Source of the DNA: Linnemannia hyalina
Taxonomy: Eukaryota; Mortierellomycota; Mortierellomycetes; Mortierellales; Mortierellaceae
Length of the DNA: 64,000 bases
Direction of reading: 5' to 3'
Assembly (NCBI GenBank): GCA_019671135.1
Contig: JAHRHY010000024.1
Coordinates: forward strand, 248,001 to 312,000
Shown in pieces: positions 14,725 through 26,391 of this stretch; position 1 is the stretch's first letter; each line of letters opens with the position of its first letter. Under the pieces are notes generated by a model. The model had not been told where the DNA came from. It searched no databases and saw nothing but the letters and a program-made list of their open reading frames with translations. The translations under genes and the position numbers were made by a program.

Positions 14725-16055
14725 ATGGCACAGACAACAGAACTTGTCAAGGTGGTCGTCGTCGGCGGCTCCTTTGCCGGTGTCGCTGTCATCCAGACTC
14801 TCCTCTCCTCCATCAAATCCGGGCACAAGAACATTCAAATCATCCTCATCGAAAAGTAAGTCACCCTTTTTTTAACTCACCTACCCTGCCACACCCTGCA
14901 CGTTCATACACATATACCAGTAACACCTAATCCGCTCACACTTATTTATCCATCTTCGCCCTCCTCGCCCAACCCTGCTCTACTCTTCCTACCATGAATA
15001 GACGTGACGCCCGCCACCACCCGATTGGAGCATTCCGCGCCTTAGTCGACGCAGAGTACGCAAAGCGGGTCTGGATCCCTTACACAAACCTCTTCCCCAA
15101 GGACTCACACCACAAGATCATCCAGGACACCGTCACCCAAGTCTATCACGACCATGTCGTCCTTGCTTCTGGCCAATCCGTTCCCTTTAACTACATCGCC
15201 CTCTGTACCGGATCCTCTAACCCTGCCCCTGCAAAGTTTACCGCCGATTCCTCGAAGGAGTCGATCGCCATTACTGACAAGGCCAGAGAGGATCTGAAGA
15301 AGGCTAAGAGCGCGGTTGTCGTCGGAGGGGGTGCTTGTGGAGTCGAGCTGGCTGGAGAGATCAAGAGTGCTTTCCCTGACAAGAAGGTTACGCTGATCCA
15401 TTCGTCACAGACCCTGGTCGATTATCCTGGTTACTCACCTGTGTTGAAATCTGGCGCATTGACCCATCTCCGTGACCTGGGCGTCGACGTCGTCTTGGGC
15501 TTCCGAGCCGAGATTGAAGGCCTCACCTTCCAGAACTCGATCCAATCCGCTCCACGAACAATCGTCACCCCTTCCGGCACGACCATCGAATCCGACATCC
15601 AATTCCTCTCCGTCGGAATCAGCGTCGACACCTCCTACATCTCCACCTTGAAACCCGCAACCAACCCTACCTTTGACTCCTCAACTCTCATCCACGCTGA
15701 CAACCACCAGATCAAAGTCCAGAAGACCTTGCAAGTCATCGGATTCGACAACATCTTCGCGGCAGGCGACTGCGCTGACTACTCCAAAGTCCCGACTGCC
15801 GCTGCCAGTGGCGTCATTGCCCCCACTATCGCCAAGAACATCATTGCGTTGGTGGAGGCCAAAAAGAAGAACAAGACGGCCAAGTTGTCGAACCCGGGTT
15901 GGTACCCTTCGGTGATGCTGTTGGCAACGGGCCCCGAGACAGGGGTTATTGCAATGCCGTTGATTGGAACGAGATTCTCGAATTCGATTTCAAAGGCGTT
16001 GAAGTCGAAGGATTTGATGGTTGGGATGACCAACGCCAGCATGAACTGGAAGTAG
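14725..16055 (+). CDS. FSP1/AIFM2-like NAD(P)H flavoprotein oxidoreductase
   Basis: Pyridine nucleotide-disulfide oxidoreductase of the AIF/FSP1/NDH-2-like group. The human relative AIFM2 reduces ubiquinone and other quinones. Exons are 14725-14855 and 15002-16055, giving 394 residues. The FAD dinucleotide-binding motif VVVVGGSFAG is at residues 10-19. CTGSSNPAP follows, then the NADH-binding Rossmann motif VVVGGGACGVELAGE near residue 149. The second FAD contact FAAGDCADY is near residue 296. No N-terminal Gly for myristoylation is present, unlike human FSP1, and no clear targeting sequence is seen. The start has a TATA box 110 bases upstream. Quinone reductase activity is inferred from the family; the exact substrate cannot be read from sequence. 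Confidence 0.88.
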
Positions 16056-17948
16056 GGTGCTGGTTTGAAGGAGGACGAGGTGGTAGTTTAGCTAGCGGCC
16101 GGCCGTGTATAGATATCCAGAAACCAATATACGACAACGTAATACAAAGTATACTTCGCTATAAACAGGTATTTTTTCTTGACATCGTCATATCCATGCA
16201 TGGTTGCAGCCTGTAATTGACTACTCTGCCTGCAGCCCTGATTAACATGTACATGGTGTGGAGTAGTATGAAAAATAAAGTGAGTGCCAAGAAAGAAAGA
16301 AAAAAGAGCATGAAAAAATGAATAAAGTAGAAAGCACTCAAGAAAAAAAAAAATCTTGATCCCCGGCATGGCCCTTCATTCCTTCTTTCGATACCGATCC
16401 TCCCCCATCATATTTTTTTCTCCCTTCAGCATCCGAACGGAGCGTGACAGTAGGGAAAGGAAAACAATAGGCAATTGAGCGTAAGCGTTCCGTGAATAAT
16501 GATGACAACAGCAATGATGTATGTATTTGTCTCCGTTTAGTCATTGAGATCGGCGGCACAGCTAACGCAAAGTTGTGCGTTGTTTGTTGGGTGCGCTTGT
16601 GAACCTTGGCAAAACAAATGTTACGCACACTTACAAAATCAAGCACGGCAAACACACATACACACACACACACGAGATGCCACGCACGGCGGGGCGACCG
16701 GCATGAGTAAACAGATATCAACAAAAAGAGAAAAGAGAAAAGGACAAAAACGGATATTTCCGCTTTCCGCGGACAACTGGATAGTGTTTTTCCTTTTGCG
16801 GGTTTTTTTGTTGTTGTTTGGTTGGGATGACTTGGGAGCGGGAAACAGACGCAGCGATCTTTGAAGGTTTCTTATTACTCAAGACAAAAAAAAAAAGAAC
16901 CGGTTGTTTGGGGGTCGGAGGGTGAGGATGGGATCTACAAGAGACCGAGCTCTCTTTTTTATTGTGTGCAATGGGTGGGGTATGGGGTATGGGGTATGAG
17001 CGGGTGTAAAATGGATCGTGTTTTCCATGTGGCTCGCAATTCCTCTTGGCAACTGTAGTATGTTGGTCTGATCCTAAAGGCTGAAGATGATGGGGTAAGT
17101 GATATCAGATTTCAAGAGAGTGAGAACTGATAAAGTAGTGATAGTCTTCATAAAATGTTTCTCGTTCCTGGTTCATTTTATCACTCATGAAGAGAGGATC
17201 AAGTCAAAGGGGAATGAAAAAGAAAGAGACGCAGTAGACGTCGCAACAGCAAGAATCAAGAATCAAGAATGAAGAATGAGGGATGACGAAAGTGGCGATT
17301 CTATTCAGCCGAGAAAAGTCCCTCCATCTCTTCCTCCCTTCTGGCTGATGATTTTGCCGAGAATAGAAACCAAAAAACCTTTCTTTCTCCTTCTCCGCTC
17401 AATATTTCCCCTCTTTGCCACGGATTTTCTTCCTTCTTTGTCTCGTTCAAATGATTCTGAGCACCTGTCAGTGGCCAAGCCCCACGAGCAAGCCCTCAAT
17501 TCATTTCAACACGCAGCCAAGCGCTGTCGACTTACTACTTACTACTGCTGACACAGAGGTACAAGACGTCGACTGACAAATCGACAGAAACATATATAAC
17601 CCATGTACCCCCCCATTTCATCCCCGGATCTTTTTTTCTTTTCACTTCCACCTTTTTCGCTTATCTTCATAATTATTCATCATTACTTCAATTGCTTCTT
17701 CTTTCTCCCTCATCCCTATCTCTTTCTTTGCTTCTTTCTTTTCTTCCCTCTCTCAAATCGAATCGCAACAATAACAACAATCGCACTATCGCCGTCAACT
17801 CTATCAACCTTCCTTCGTCGCCCTTTCGCAAACACGCCTCTTCTTTCCAACTTTTCACCCCTTCCAAGACTTTTGTCACCATATCACTCCTACAGATCAA
17901 TCTCGACACCACGACCCTCTCCACGCATCCTCCCCCGCGTCTGTCGTC
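16056..17948. other. 1.9-kb spacer without a supported gene
   Basis: Short frames here have no recognisable content. The last 350 bases are C/T-rich and carry TATATAA at 17593-17599, so they are probably the promoter and leader of the next gene. Confidence 0.5.
17593..17599 (+). promoter_or_regulatory. Possible TATA box
   Basis: TATATAA 350 bases before the ATG at 17949, followed by a long C/T-rich leader. The distance makes the assignment tentative. Confidence 0.35.
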
Positions 17949-19193
17949 ATGTCCACAACCTACACTCTTACAAATACAACAGCAGCAACCACCTCAGAAC
18001 CCTCTACTGCTTCTTTGTCTTTAACACCTTCTAATTCACCCATGCCTACAACCTCATCCTCTTCCTCACCAACAACAACAACAATGGAAGACGAATCCAA
18101 TCCCCTTGCTCTCATGACCCTCCAATACCTCACCGCAGCCACCCGCGCAGCAGCGTTTTTCTTCCTCTCGGCCGTCTGGACCCTGGGCCAGTCCCTCGTC
18201 TGGATGGTTACTGCCGAGGGGTTGGATTGGATCCAGTCGAGGGATTTTGGACCCTTGATCTTGGAATGGGATAGTTTCTTGCTCGGTGCTATCTTTTTGA
18301 CGGTGGATATTCATCCTGATTCCATTGAGTTCCATCATGCAAAGCCCTGTTGTGGGTGGATGTCGCCCTCGCATTCGCGGTCGAGTTCCCGGTCCAGCAG
18401 TATTAATAGTAGTGGTAGGAGGGTAACGTTTGACGAAAAGGTTAAGGTCCTTGGCCGGAGCGGAGCAGTTCAACAACAACAACAACGCGGCATCACTCCG
18501 ATCCTCGTCAACAACTCCTACAACTATTCATACAACCAAGACCCTTACGCCGCCCCGATCATGACCGAGTCCCCTACCCGATCCACCTTCTCCTCCGGAT
18601 CCAGCCCTTCCTCCCTCTCGCAGGAAGCCGAATTCCTCCAACGCAACTACGGGTACTCTAACAACTACCAGTACCAGCACCAATACATCGACTCACCCTC
18701 CTCCTCGCGATCCAACTCCTGCAGTTCCAGCATCTGTAGCGTCTCTTCCTCAGAGAGCGTCGAATCCGCCACCTCTTCTTCCTCGGCTTCCGCGTCTGCG
18801 AAGCCCACAGCCTCGACGAAATCTAATTCCTCCTCGCGCTTGGTGGCTCTCTTCCACCACAACACATCTCGTCATACCTCAACAAACCCTCACAGCCCAC
18901 CCACCTCCTCACCGATCGACTCTACTCAGCCCTCAGGAACAAAGTCGAAAAACCTCGTTCACAGGATCATGCACCCCCACCAACACAAACGGGAACTTGA
19001 GCAACTCATCCAGCAACAGCAACAGCAGCCGCAGCCGAGGCACGACCCGCAACCATACCACATCCCTGAGTTCCTGGACGTTATGACGATGTCGTCAAGT
19101 AGTGTAATGGAGCATGAATACCAGCCCTCGGAACATACCCGCAAGACCTTGAAGCAGCGTTTTGGTCTCAAGAAGAAGTCGCATTCTACCTAA
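17949..19193 (+). CDS. Unrecognised Ser-rich membrane protein with RVTF motif
   Basis: Single-exon frame of 414 residues with no family I recognise. Residues 1-50 are almost all Ser/Thr/Pro. Residues about 64-86 (AAAFFFLSAVWTLGQSLVWM) form a hydrophobic membrane-type helix, and residues 105-120 (EWDSFLLGAIFLTVDI) a second hydrophobic patch. Near residue 158 is GRRVTFDEKVKVLG, a good match to the RVxF docking motif of protein phosphatase 1. The remaining 240 residues are low-complexity Ser, Gln and Tyr/Asn tracts with a basic tail (RKTLKQRFGLKKKSHST). Codon use resembles the neighbours, which supports it being expressed. It converges with SRPRB only 213 bases downstream. Confidence 0.75.
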   Translation: MSTTYTLTNTTAATTSEPSTASLSLTPSNSPMPTTSSSSSPTTTTMEDESNPLALMTLQYLTAATRAAAFFFLSAVWTLGQSLVWMVTAEGLDWIQSRDFGPLILEWDSFLLGAIFLTVDIHPDSIEFHHAKPCCGWMSPSHSRSSSRSSSINSSGRRVTFDEKVKVLGRSGAVQQQQQRGITPILVNNSYNYSYNQDPYAAPIMTESPTRSTFSSGSSPSSLSQEAEFLQRNYGYSNNYQYQHQYIDSPSSSRSNSCSSSICSVSSSESVESATSSSSASASAKPTASTKSNSSSRLVALFHHNTSRHTSTNPHSPPTSSPIDSTQPSGTKSKNLVHRIMHPHQHKRELEQLIQQQQQQPQPRHDPQPYHIPEFLDVMTMSSSSVMEHEYQPSEHTRKTLKQRFGLKKKSHST

Positions 19194-19406
19194 TTGTGCG
19201 CAGGCACACCTTGTATCATATTTACGCATCTTTACATCCAACAACATGTATATATACCCCCCTCCACCCCTCTTTACTTTTAGCTCCATTGTAACATAGC
19301 ATGTAGAAAATACACCTATTGCATCATTATACACACATCGCGCCCTTTCTGTCTAATGTTGTATATGTATTAGGTGACTTTGTCAATGTAAGCTAATATC
19401 ATAAGT

Positions 19407-20613
19407 CTATGAAGAAGCAGAGGCAATCCAGTCCTTGATACCTTCAATATCCTTATTCTCAGCAGAGCATTCCAAAAACTCGACCTCGTTCTCAAGATCC
19501 TGAAAACTGAAATCCTTGCCTTCGAATCCCAAGAACACATTCTCGTTACCCTCCGAGTCCTGGGTGTCCAATGCTGCTGTTCTTGTCTGACGCAACTTGT
19601 TACTAATCGTAACAACGTTAAAAAAAAAAGGGAGGGGGAAGGTGTTAGGCCCTGCATAATATAACAACTATCACAAACCAACCCCAATAACATCAGCCAT
19701 TCGCCACAACTACAAAAAACACATACATCTCACCCTCAAGAGCAGTTCGGATACGCTCTTTCCTGAAAGCGGTCAACAGTTCAGTCTTGTTACAAGCTAT
19801 CAAGACAGGGATCCGCTCCTCCTGTGTAAACTTGTTTGAAAGGATATCGTAGAGGTACTCTGCAAGGAGACGTGTCTGACGGGGCACGGCGGCAGAGTCG
19901 ACGACAAAGACGATTGCGCGGGCGATGGGCATGAACTCTGAGAACTTGAAGCGGAGACGCTCGTGGCCAGGGATGTCGACCATGTGGATTGCGGGCTATA
20001 TGTTGTGTCCGTGCGTGAAAGTATAGAGAAAGATACTGTCAATCTACTTTTCTGTAGAGGATGAGAGATTGATCGATGGTCCCTGGGTGTGATGGGAAAT
20101 GTACCTTGCCGTCGGTAAGAACAACATCGGCCTCATTCTCCTTGATAGAGGTGACAGTCTCGACAGCCCTTTCGTGGTTAATCTATGATCCCGTTTGAAA
20201 AATACATGGATCGCCCGTTAGTCTTCCTGCTCCCTTACTCGTTCGTTCGTCCTGCGGATCAATCGGAAAACGAGTATCATCCTGCTGTTGTTACCAAGTA
20301 GTGAATAACGGTCTTGCCGGCAAAGGGTAATCCTGTGATGAGGACCGTGTTCTTTGAGTTCCTCTTTGCTCCAAATGAAAAGTTGACTATTGAAGCGATA
20401 ATGACAGCAAAAGATTGATTGTTGGGATCAGTACAACAGCGAAAGCTTCGTACGCTGCACCTTCCTACTCTAGGTAAAGTATGCAAACGTTGACTGACCT
20501 GCGAAGGCGATGAGGGTGAGGAGGATGAGGATGAGTCCGACGGTGATGTACTCGTTGTCGTTGATGAGGACCTGTGGAGGCAGGTAGCTCCTGAGCAGTG
20601 ATTGCTGTGTCAT
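19407..20613 (-). CDS. SRPRB: Signal recognition particle receptor subunit beta
   Basis: Small GTPase anchored in the ER membrane that holds SRP receptor alpha during co-translational targeting. Exons are 20499-20613, 20295-20386, 20105-20182, 19727-19995 and 19407-19602, all in frame, for 249 residues. The N-terminus has one membrane segment (ITVGLILILLTLIAFAV, about residues 24-40). The P-loop GLPFAGKT lies in exon 2. HMVDIPGHERLRFKF carries the DxxG switch. CNKTE stands in place of NKxD, and CSA near the end is the G5 element. Length and layout match the family. Divergent from the CBS/PB1 gene. Confidence 0.94.
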
Positions 20614-21580
20614 CCTGTTTGTGAGTGTATATGTTTCCTGTTCTTGTGGTGGTCCCTGTTTGTGCCTGGGCGATGGCGTTATCCTGATGAGTTGTCGTGA
20701 GAAGTGTGGGTTAAGAAAGAAGATGAGAGAGAAGGAAGGAAGGAAGCGAAGAACGAGAGCAGTGGAACTTCAAGGAAGGACCACTTTGCTCGTCTGGAAC
20801 AGGAACACACACACACCTTGTGAATCGACCAATCATTTCATGCTGACAAGCCAGCCAACGACCCTTGGCTCTTTTCCTCTTCTCAGATGGGAGGAGTTCG
20901 TTAAAACCAGGCTGAGTTTCTCAATCTTATATCCTAGCAGTGAGAAAATGAGTACTGCTTCGAAGCTGATTCAATCGCATGTGCTGCAGCCAAGGCATTT
21001 TGCCCCATGCACTTTTCTCAGGTACATCTGTCCCAGAGGATACCATGCCAGTCGGTCTCTCGTTTCCCATTTTTGGTTTTTATGCTCTCCTTTTCCTTTT
21101 TCCCTTCTTTCCCGTCCGTTCTTCTTTTCTTCTTCTTTTTCTTCTTTTTCTTCACTCTGCCTCTCTCTCCACTCCTTCGCATCTTTTTCTTCGACTCGAC
21201 CCTTTTTTCTTTTCCTTTTACTTATTCTCTTCATCGCTCTCCATTCCTTCCTCCTGGTCCCCCTTCACACAAAGTATGTAGAACAAGAGTCATCTCCCCT
21301 TCCTACAACAAGACTATTGTTTTCTTGGCTCCTTGTGTATCGACGAACAACAACAGAAGAGAGTACAAGCAGTCCGTGGGCGGCCATGCTCCCGTTTTCT
21401 CCCTCCCCCTTGCCTAACGCAACACACGGACAAAGAACGACAAAATAACGACCAACCACAATACGAAACACACAAAGGACGCCATCACTTTTCAGGAACA
21501 TACCTCTTATCCCACTCACACTCCACTTCTCTCCTTCCTCCCTACTCTCTCGTAGCTAAAAAGGCGTAGTCAAGAAAAAA
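20614..21580. other. Divergent promoter region, SRPRB and CBS/PB1 gene
   Basis: No gene supported. About 21060-21260 is an almost pure C/T tract on the plus strand. It produces long open frames on both strands that are repeat artefacts. Confidence 0.55.
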
Positions 21581-24500
21581 ATGTCCATGGCTAGTTCTCT
21601 TCGTCCCCCTCAGGCTGGCAAGTCCTTCTCGGGTCTCGTCAACAGCCGTCCTAACGACCAAATGTCCGACGTCTCCTCCAGCTTCAGCGAGTCTGCTCGT
21701 CATCGCCAGTCCAAGAAGGATGAGGTTCGCTTTTGCTCTCTCTCCAAGCAGCAAACCCGAGCTTGATTTTTTCCTCTTCCATTTTGTACCTGAATTAACG
21801 TTTCCTTGCTCCTCCTCGTTCGGTGAATGAATGAATGAATGTGGAATTCAATTCAAAAATAGGCGATCCGTCGCAAGATTGAGCAAGAGTTGTCCAAGAA
21901 GCGCCACAGCTCGCGCAAGGCGAAGCAGACGCAAAAGATGATGGCTGGCACCGTGTCGGCTCTGCGGGTCTCGCAGGCTCTGACCGTTTCAGAGTCGCTC
22001 ACAGTCACAGAGGCGTCCCAGAACATGGCTGCCAAGCGTGCCGACTGTGTTCTCGTCATCAATGACGAGGAGCATCTCTCTGGTATCTTTACTGCCAAGG
22101 ATCTCGCCTTCCGTGTCGTCGCTGCGTAAGTTTCATCCTTCAAGGGAAAGAGGTTCAACTCGGGATGTGTGTTTTTGGGGCAGATTTTTTTTCCCATTTC
22201 TGTGTTTATATGCCTTTGTTGTTGTTGTTATGGTTTGTCGCTATTTTCTTTTTACTTTTTTCTTCTTTATTTCCCCTCATGACCTCTGTGGATACAATTC
22301 CCAAAACAAGGCGACTGGGCGAAAGAAACAATAACGGGAGCAATGTGGTGGGAGGAGGGCGATGAGAATTTCTTTGTTTGCATGTGTCTCCCTGACCTTC
22401 CGTATATTTTTTTCTCTTCTCCCTTGTCTGTGTCTGAACTGTGTCTGTGTCTGTGTGTCTGCGTGTTTACGTCTATGTGTTCGTACCCTGTATGCAATAC
22501 GTTCTTGTGTTCAGTGAGTATGTGCCCTAACTGCTTTTTTTCTTCCCTTCCTTGCCCCCTTGCAAATAATTCCGATGGACAGTGGTCTTGATCCTCGTTC
22601 GACCCGTGTGTCTGATATCATGACCCCCAATCCTATGGTTGTCACCACAGACCGCAGCGCAACCGATGCTTTGAACCTGATGGTCCAAAAGGGATTCCGT
22701 CACTTGGTATGTTTGTCCTCTTCTTGTATAGAAGGATAACTTGCCTTCAAACCTACTGGGAACAAAGAAAAAAAGTCGGCTGGTCATTATTAGATAGTAG
22801 TCAGTGATATGCTAACCGCCCTGTCAACCTTTTCTTTGCTCAATGTAGCCCGTCCAAAACGAGGATTCTGAAATTGTCGGACTTTTGGATATCACAAAGT
22901 GCTTGTACGAGTCCCTTTCAAAGATGGAGCGCGCCTACGGACAGTCCAAGAAGTTGTACGATGCTCTGGAGGGAGTTGACAAGGAGTGGGGTGGCATGCA
23001 GAACGTCGCCATGGTTCAGTACATGGAGACCCTCAGAGAAAAGATGATGTGCCCCGATCTCAGTTCGGTCCTGGATGGTTCTCCTCCTGCAGAGGTCAAC
23101 GTCAAGGCCACCGTCAAGGAGGCTGCGAAGTTGATGAAGGAGCGCCGCGTCACTGCCGTCCTTGTCATGGATCAGAACGGCATTGACATTGCCGGTATCT
23201 TTACCTCCAAGGGTAAGTCAAAGCTCTTTGAGATTCAGGATTGAAAGCCGGATAGAAGAAGGCAGTTGGGACTTGGAAAGCGCATCAGGGAACACGGAAA
23301 GGCCTTGTCAAAAGAAAAAAGCGCATATGTGAAACGGGAAAAGGCGTTGGATAGATCCTTGAGTTGTTGGGGAAGTGAAAAACGGCAATAGAGAGAAGAA
23401 AATCATACCTTGGGAAGGAAGGGCTGGGAAGACTGTGCATCCGGTATTCGGCACATTGATCCCCAATTCAGGCAATGCGAGAACTGTGAACATGGTCGAA
23501 CTGAAATATGTCTCAATTTATTAACGATGGCTCTTTATATGTGTGCTGTGTAACTATAGATATCGTTCTTCGTGTTATTGCTGCTCAGTTGGAGCCCAGC
23601 AACTGCAGTGTGGTCCGTGTCATGACCCCTCACCCCGACACTGCCCCCTCCTCTATGACCATCATGGACGCCCTCCGCAAGATGCACGGTAACTACCCAT
23701 TGCTCACAACTCTCTTCATTTCTCTCGTATCGCATTTAGACCACATTCCTGACTCTTTCTAATTGATATCCCTAAAATTAGATGGACATTACTTGAACTT
23801 GCCTGTTGTTGAGGAGGACAAGGAGATTGTTGGAGTTGTCGATGTGTTGAAGCTGACATATGCCACTATGGAGCAGATCAACTCGATGAACACCAAGGAT
23901 TCAGAGTCAGGACCCATGTGGAACCATTTCTGGAACTCTGCTGCTATGGCTGGCGATGACGAAGGCTCGGTTGTGTCCGAGTCCATGGCTCCTTCATCCA
24001 TCATGTCACCCAGCATGGCCGCTTCGCCCAGCAGCCACCAGGCCATGCAGCCCTTCCCCGGCGAGATTTTCCCCAACGAATCTGCCTCGGTTGTTGCAGA
24101 GGACCGTAGTGAGTTGATCCACAAGCAGATCGAGGAGGAGCACACCACATTCGTGTTCAAGTTCAAGTCACCCATTTCCAACACTGTCCACCGCTTCACT
24201 GCCGACTATACCGACCTCAACCGTCTCCGGGAGACCATCATGGAAAAGGAGCCTTTTGGCGCCGAGTCTGACCCTAGCCAGAGCGCGCTTTTGGCCGAGT
24301 TCAACATTTCGTACTTGGATGACGAGCAGGACTATGTGATGATGACCTCGGATGCTGATTTGGCAGATTCGGTCGCCATTGCCAAGAAGCAGGGACAGAA
24401 CCGTGTGATGCTTTATGTCGCCGACCCCCGTGCTTCGACCATCCTGCCCCCTGCACCCAGCGTTGTCGGCACCACTGTCAGCGCAGTCACCCCAGCCCCA

Positions 24501-24716
24501 GCACCTATTGTTGCAGCCCCCATTGTTGAGGTGCCCGAGCCCGTCCGTGCTGTGGAGCAGCCCAAGCCCGCAGCGCCCGAAGAGCCCAAGAAGCAGACCT
24601 CAGAGTTCAAAAAGATGCTAGATTCCATTCCTGATGAGCTTCTTCTCCCCGGTGCCCTTATTACTCTTTCCTTCACCATCATTGCTGTCTTTGCCATCTC
24701 TAGACTCGCCAAGTAA
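21581..24716 (+). CDS. Four-CBS plus PB1 domain tail-anchored protein (Mug70-like)
   Basis: Exons 21581-21724, 21863-22125, 22583-22706, 22849-23212, 23560-23688 and 23782-24716 give 652 residues. Two CBS pairs are visible. The first runs from ALRVSQALTVSESLTVTEAS through VSDIMTPNPMVVTTD, RHLPVQ and IVGLLDITKCLYESL. The second includes VKEAAKLMKERRVTAVLVMD, GIFTSKDIVLRVIA, VVRVMTPHPDTA and LPVVEEDKEIVGVVDVLKL. A PB1 fold follows at about residues 462-557 (TTFVFKFKS ... YVMMTSDADLADSV). A final hydrophobic segment (residues ~628-650, ending SRLAK) looks like a tail anchor. This architecture matches fission yeast Mug70-type proteins. CBS pairs usually bind adenine nucleotides; the ligand here is unknown. 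Confidence 0.92.
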
Positions 24717-24825
24717 ATAACCATTCCCCTCTTTCTCATTTCTATACATATATTATTATTTTCATTGCAATACCCTCCTCTTTGCTTCAACAACCATAAC
24801 AACACAGATAGATGCGCGACAAAAC

Positions 24826-24831
24826 AATAAA
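24826..24831 (+). terminator. Poly(A) signal AATAAA
   Basis: AATAAA 110 bases after the stop of the CBS/PB1 gene. Confidence 0.5.
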
Positions 24832-24924
24832 AACTTGAATTCTGGCTAATAATAACGTGCGCGTGTGTATGGATAGTATCATGATACATTTTCTTTGGTT
24901 CTGGGTGTGAATGATCTATGTACT

Positions 24925-26391
24925 TCAAGACTCCAACCCCGCAGTCGCGATCGCAATACCTTGACCCACACCAACTCCCGTACCTCCTCCTCCAAGGTCA
25001 GTGGTATGAGTCACACCGAGCATGGACGTCGATTCTGTCGGGAGGAAAGAAATCGCAGACTTGACGGACGTGCAGTATATCGCGCGCGTCGAGGCTGCGT
25101 CGACCATTGACCCGTTCGGCGAGGATTTGGCGCTACCGTAGAGACCTACTACTGAACTTGAGCGGACAGTTGTAGGCATTTCTAGGCGTAAGAGGGGGTG
25201 GCGGTGATGGTGGTGGTTGTCGGCTGTTGAGGGTGTTGTTGAGATTGGGTGGATGGAAGAGGCGGTTTCTTCGAGGGAGTTTTCTTGGTCGAGAGGGAAT
25301 GTGGGGTTGGAGGAGGTATGGTGGTGGTGGTGGTGGTGGTTGTGGGTGTCGATGGGTGTGAGAGGTGCGGCGCTTGAAGGTTCGGAGGGTTCTTGAATTT
25401 GGATAATAATTGCACTTGCGCTCCTCGCGATCTCTATTGCTGCCGCCGCCTGCAGTAACTGCTTATGCTTCTTTGATCCCATTCCCGAAGAATTGGAGCT
25501 GCTGAAGAGACTGATCATACCTTTACTCTTCTTCTTGCAGCTCGACCGAGCCTTGGTCCTTGTCAATACTGGCATGTGGAGGGTTGTCGATTCGGTGGGT
25601 GAGTCGAAATCGTTCCCGGTTTTGGGGATGACGCTCGAAGCTCCGATCTGGCTTCGTTTGAGCAGAAGGCTTAGGTTACTGGGATGGCAATTATGGTGGG
25701 AGGGGGGAGAGGAGGAGGAGGAAGGGGAGGTTAAAGAAGGAGAGGGAGTGCCTTTGAGGAATGCGAATACTGAAGGGGAGGATGGGCGGTGGTCCGTCAG
25801 GCGGGCGATCGAGGGCGAGTGTGCGTCGAATGTTGTGACCTTTTCGAGCTTCCCCGATTTTCCTGGTTCTGCTCCAGTTCCCGCTGTGATATCGATGGCG
25901 TGAGCGTTCTGCTCCAAATCGACGTCTCCTGCACCTACTTCCTCAATGGCTCCATCCGCGCCACCACCCCTACTCCATCGCAACTGAGCACTACTGCGAT
26001 TATTCTCAAGACCCCGACTCTGCCGAACGGTACGTAGGGAGCTCCTTTTGGTGAAATAGAACGTCACTGCGACGATGAGGGCCATCATCCCGACACTGAA
26101 GACTATCACGCCTGCGAAGACGTCACCTCTCGCCATTGGGTCTTCTATTCCACCGGAGGGTTCGGTTGTGCCGTCCGTGACAATACTGGTGCTTGAGTCG
26201 TTGTTGTCGGTGGAGTGTTGGAGGGATTGGGAGGCGGGGTCTGGGTTGGTGATAAAGTCGTTTGATATGGTGTCTTCTTGGCCGCTGGAGTCGTCGAGGA
26301 GAGGAATGGTCATTGAGGGGTCGGAACGAGTCCAGATGTTTTTGAAGAGGATGCCGAATGGTGGCGCTGGTGCTGGTGCTATGCCTGACAT
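24925..26391 (-). CDS. Unrecognised His- and Ser-rich single-pass membrane protein
   Basis: Open frame of 488 residues from ATG at 26391; no family recognised. Residues 1-90 are acidic and Ser/Thr-rich, like a short ectodomain. Residues ~91-113 (VFAGVIVFSVGMMALIVAVT) are one clear membrane helix followed by basic KRSS. The remaining 370 residues are low-complexity and probably cytoplasmic, with a run of seven His and a second four-His cluster. No signal peptide follows the ATG. However, catacag ends just upstream of it, so an upstream exon carrying a leader could be spliced in. The layout resembles fungal stress-sensor-like proteins only in outline. Converges with the CBS/PB1 gene. Confidence 0.7.
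   Translation of the reverse strand: MSGIAPAPAPPFGILFKNIWTRSDPSMTIPLLDDSSGQEDTISNDFITNPDPASQSLQHSTDNNDSSTSIVTDGTTEPSGGIEDPMARGDVFAGVIVFSVGMMALIVAVTFYFTKRSSLRTVRQSRGLENNRSSAQLRWSRGGGADGAIEEVGAGDVDLEQNAHAIDITAGTGAEPGKSGKLEKVTTFDAHSPSIARLTDHRPSSPSVFAFLKGTPSPSLTSPSSSSSPPSHHNCHPSNLSLLLKRSQIGASSVIPKTGNDFDSPTESTTLHMPVLTRTKARSSCKKKSKGMISLFSSSNSSGMGSKKHKQLLQAAAAIEIARSASAIIIQIQEPSEPSSAAPLTPIDTHNHHHHHHHTSSNPTFPLDQENSLEETASSIHPISTTPSTADNHHHHRHPLLRLEMPTTVRSSSVVGLYGSAKSSPNGSMVDAASTRAIYCTSVKSAISFLPTESTSMLGVTHTTDLGGGGTGVGVGQGIAIATAGLES

Noticed and set aside
20621..21448. 275-codon plus-strand frame before the CBS/PB1 gene
   Set aside because: Driven by a C/T-rich promoter tract; no domain, poor codon use, and the opposite strand is also open for the same reason.
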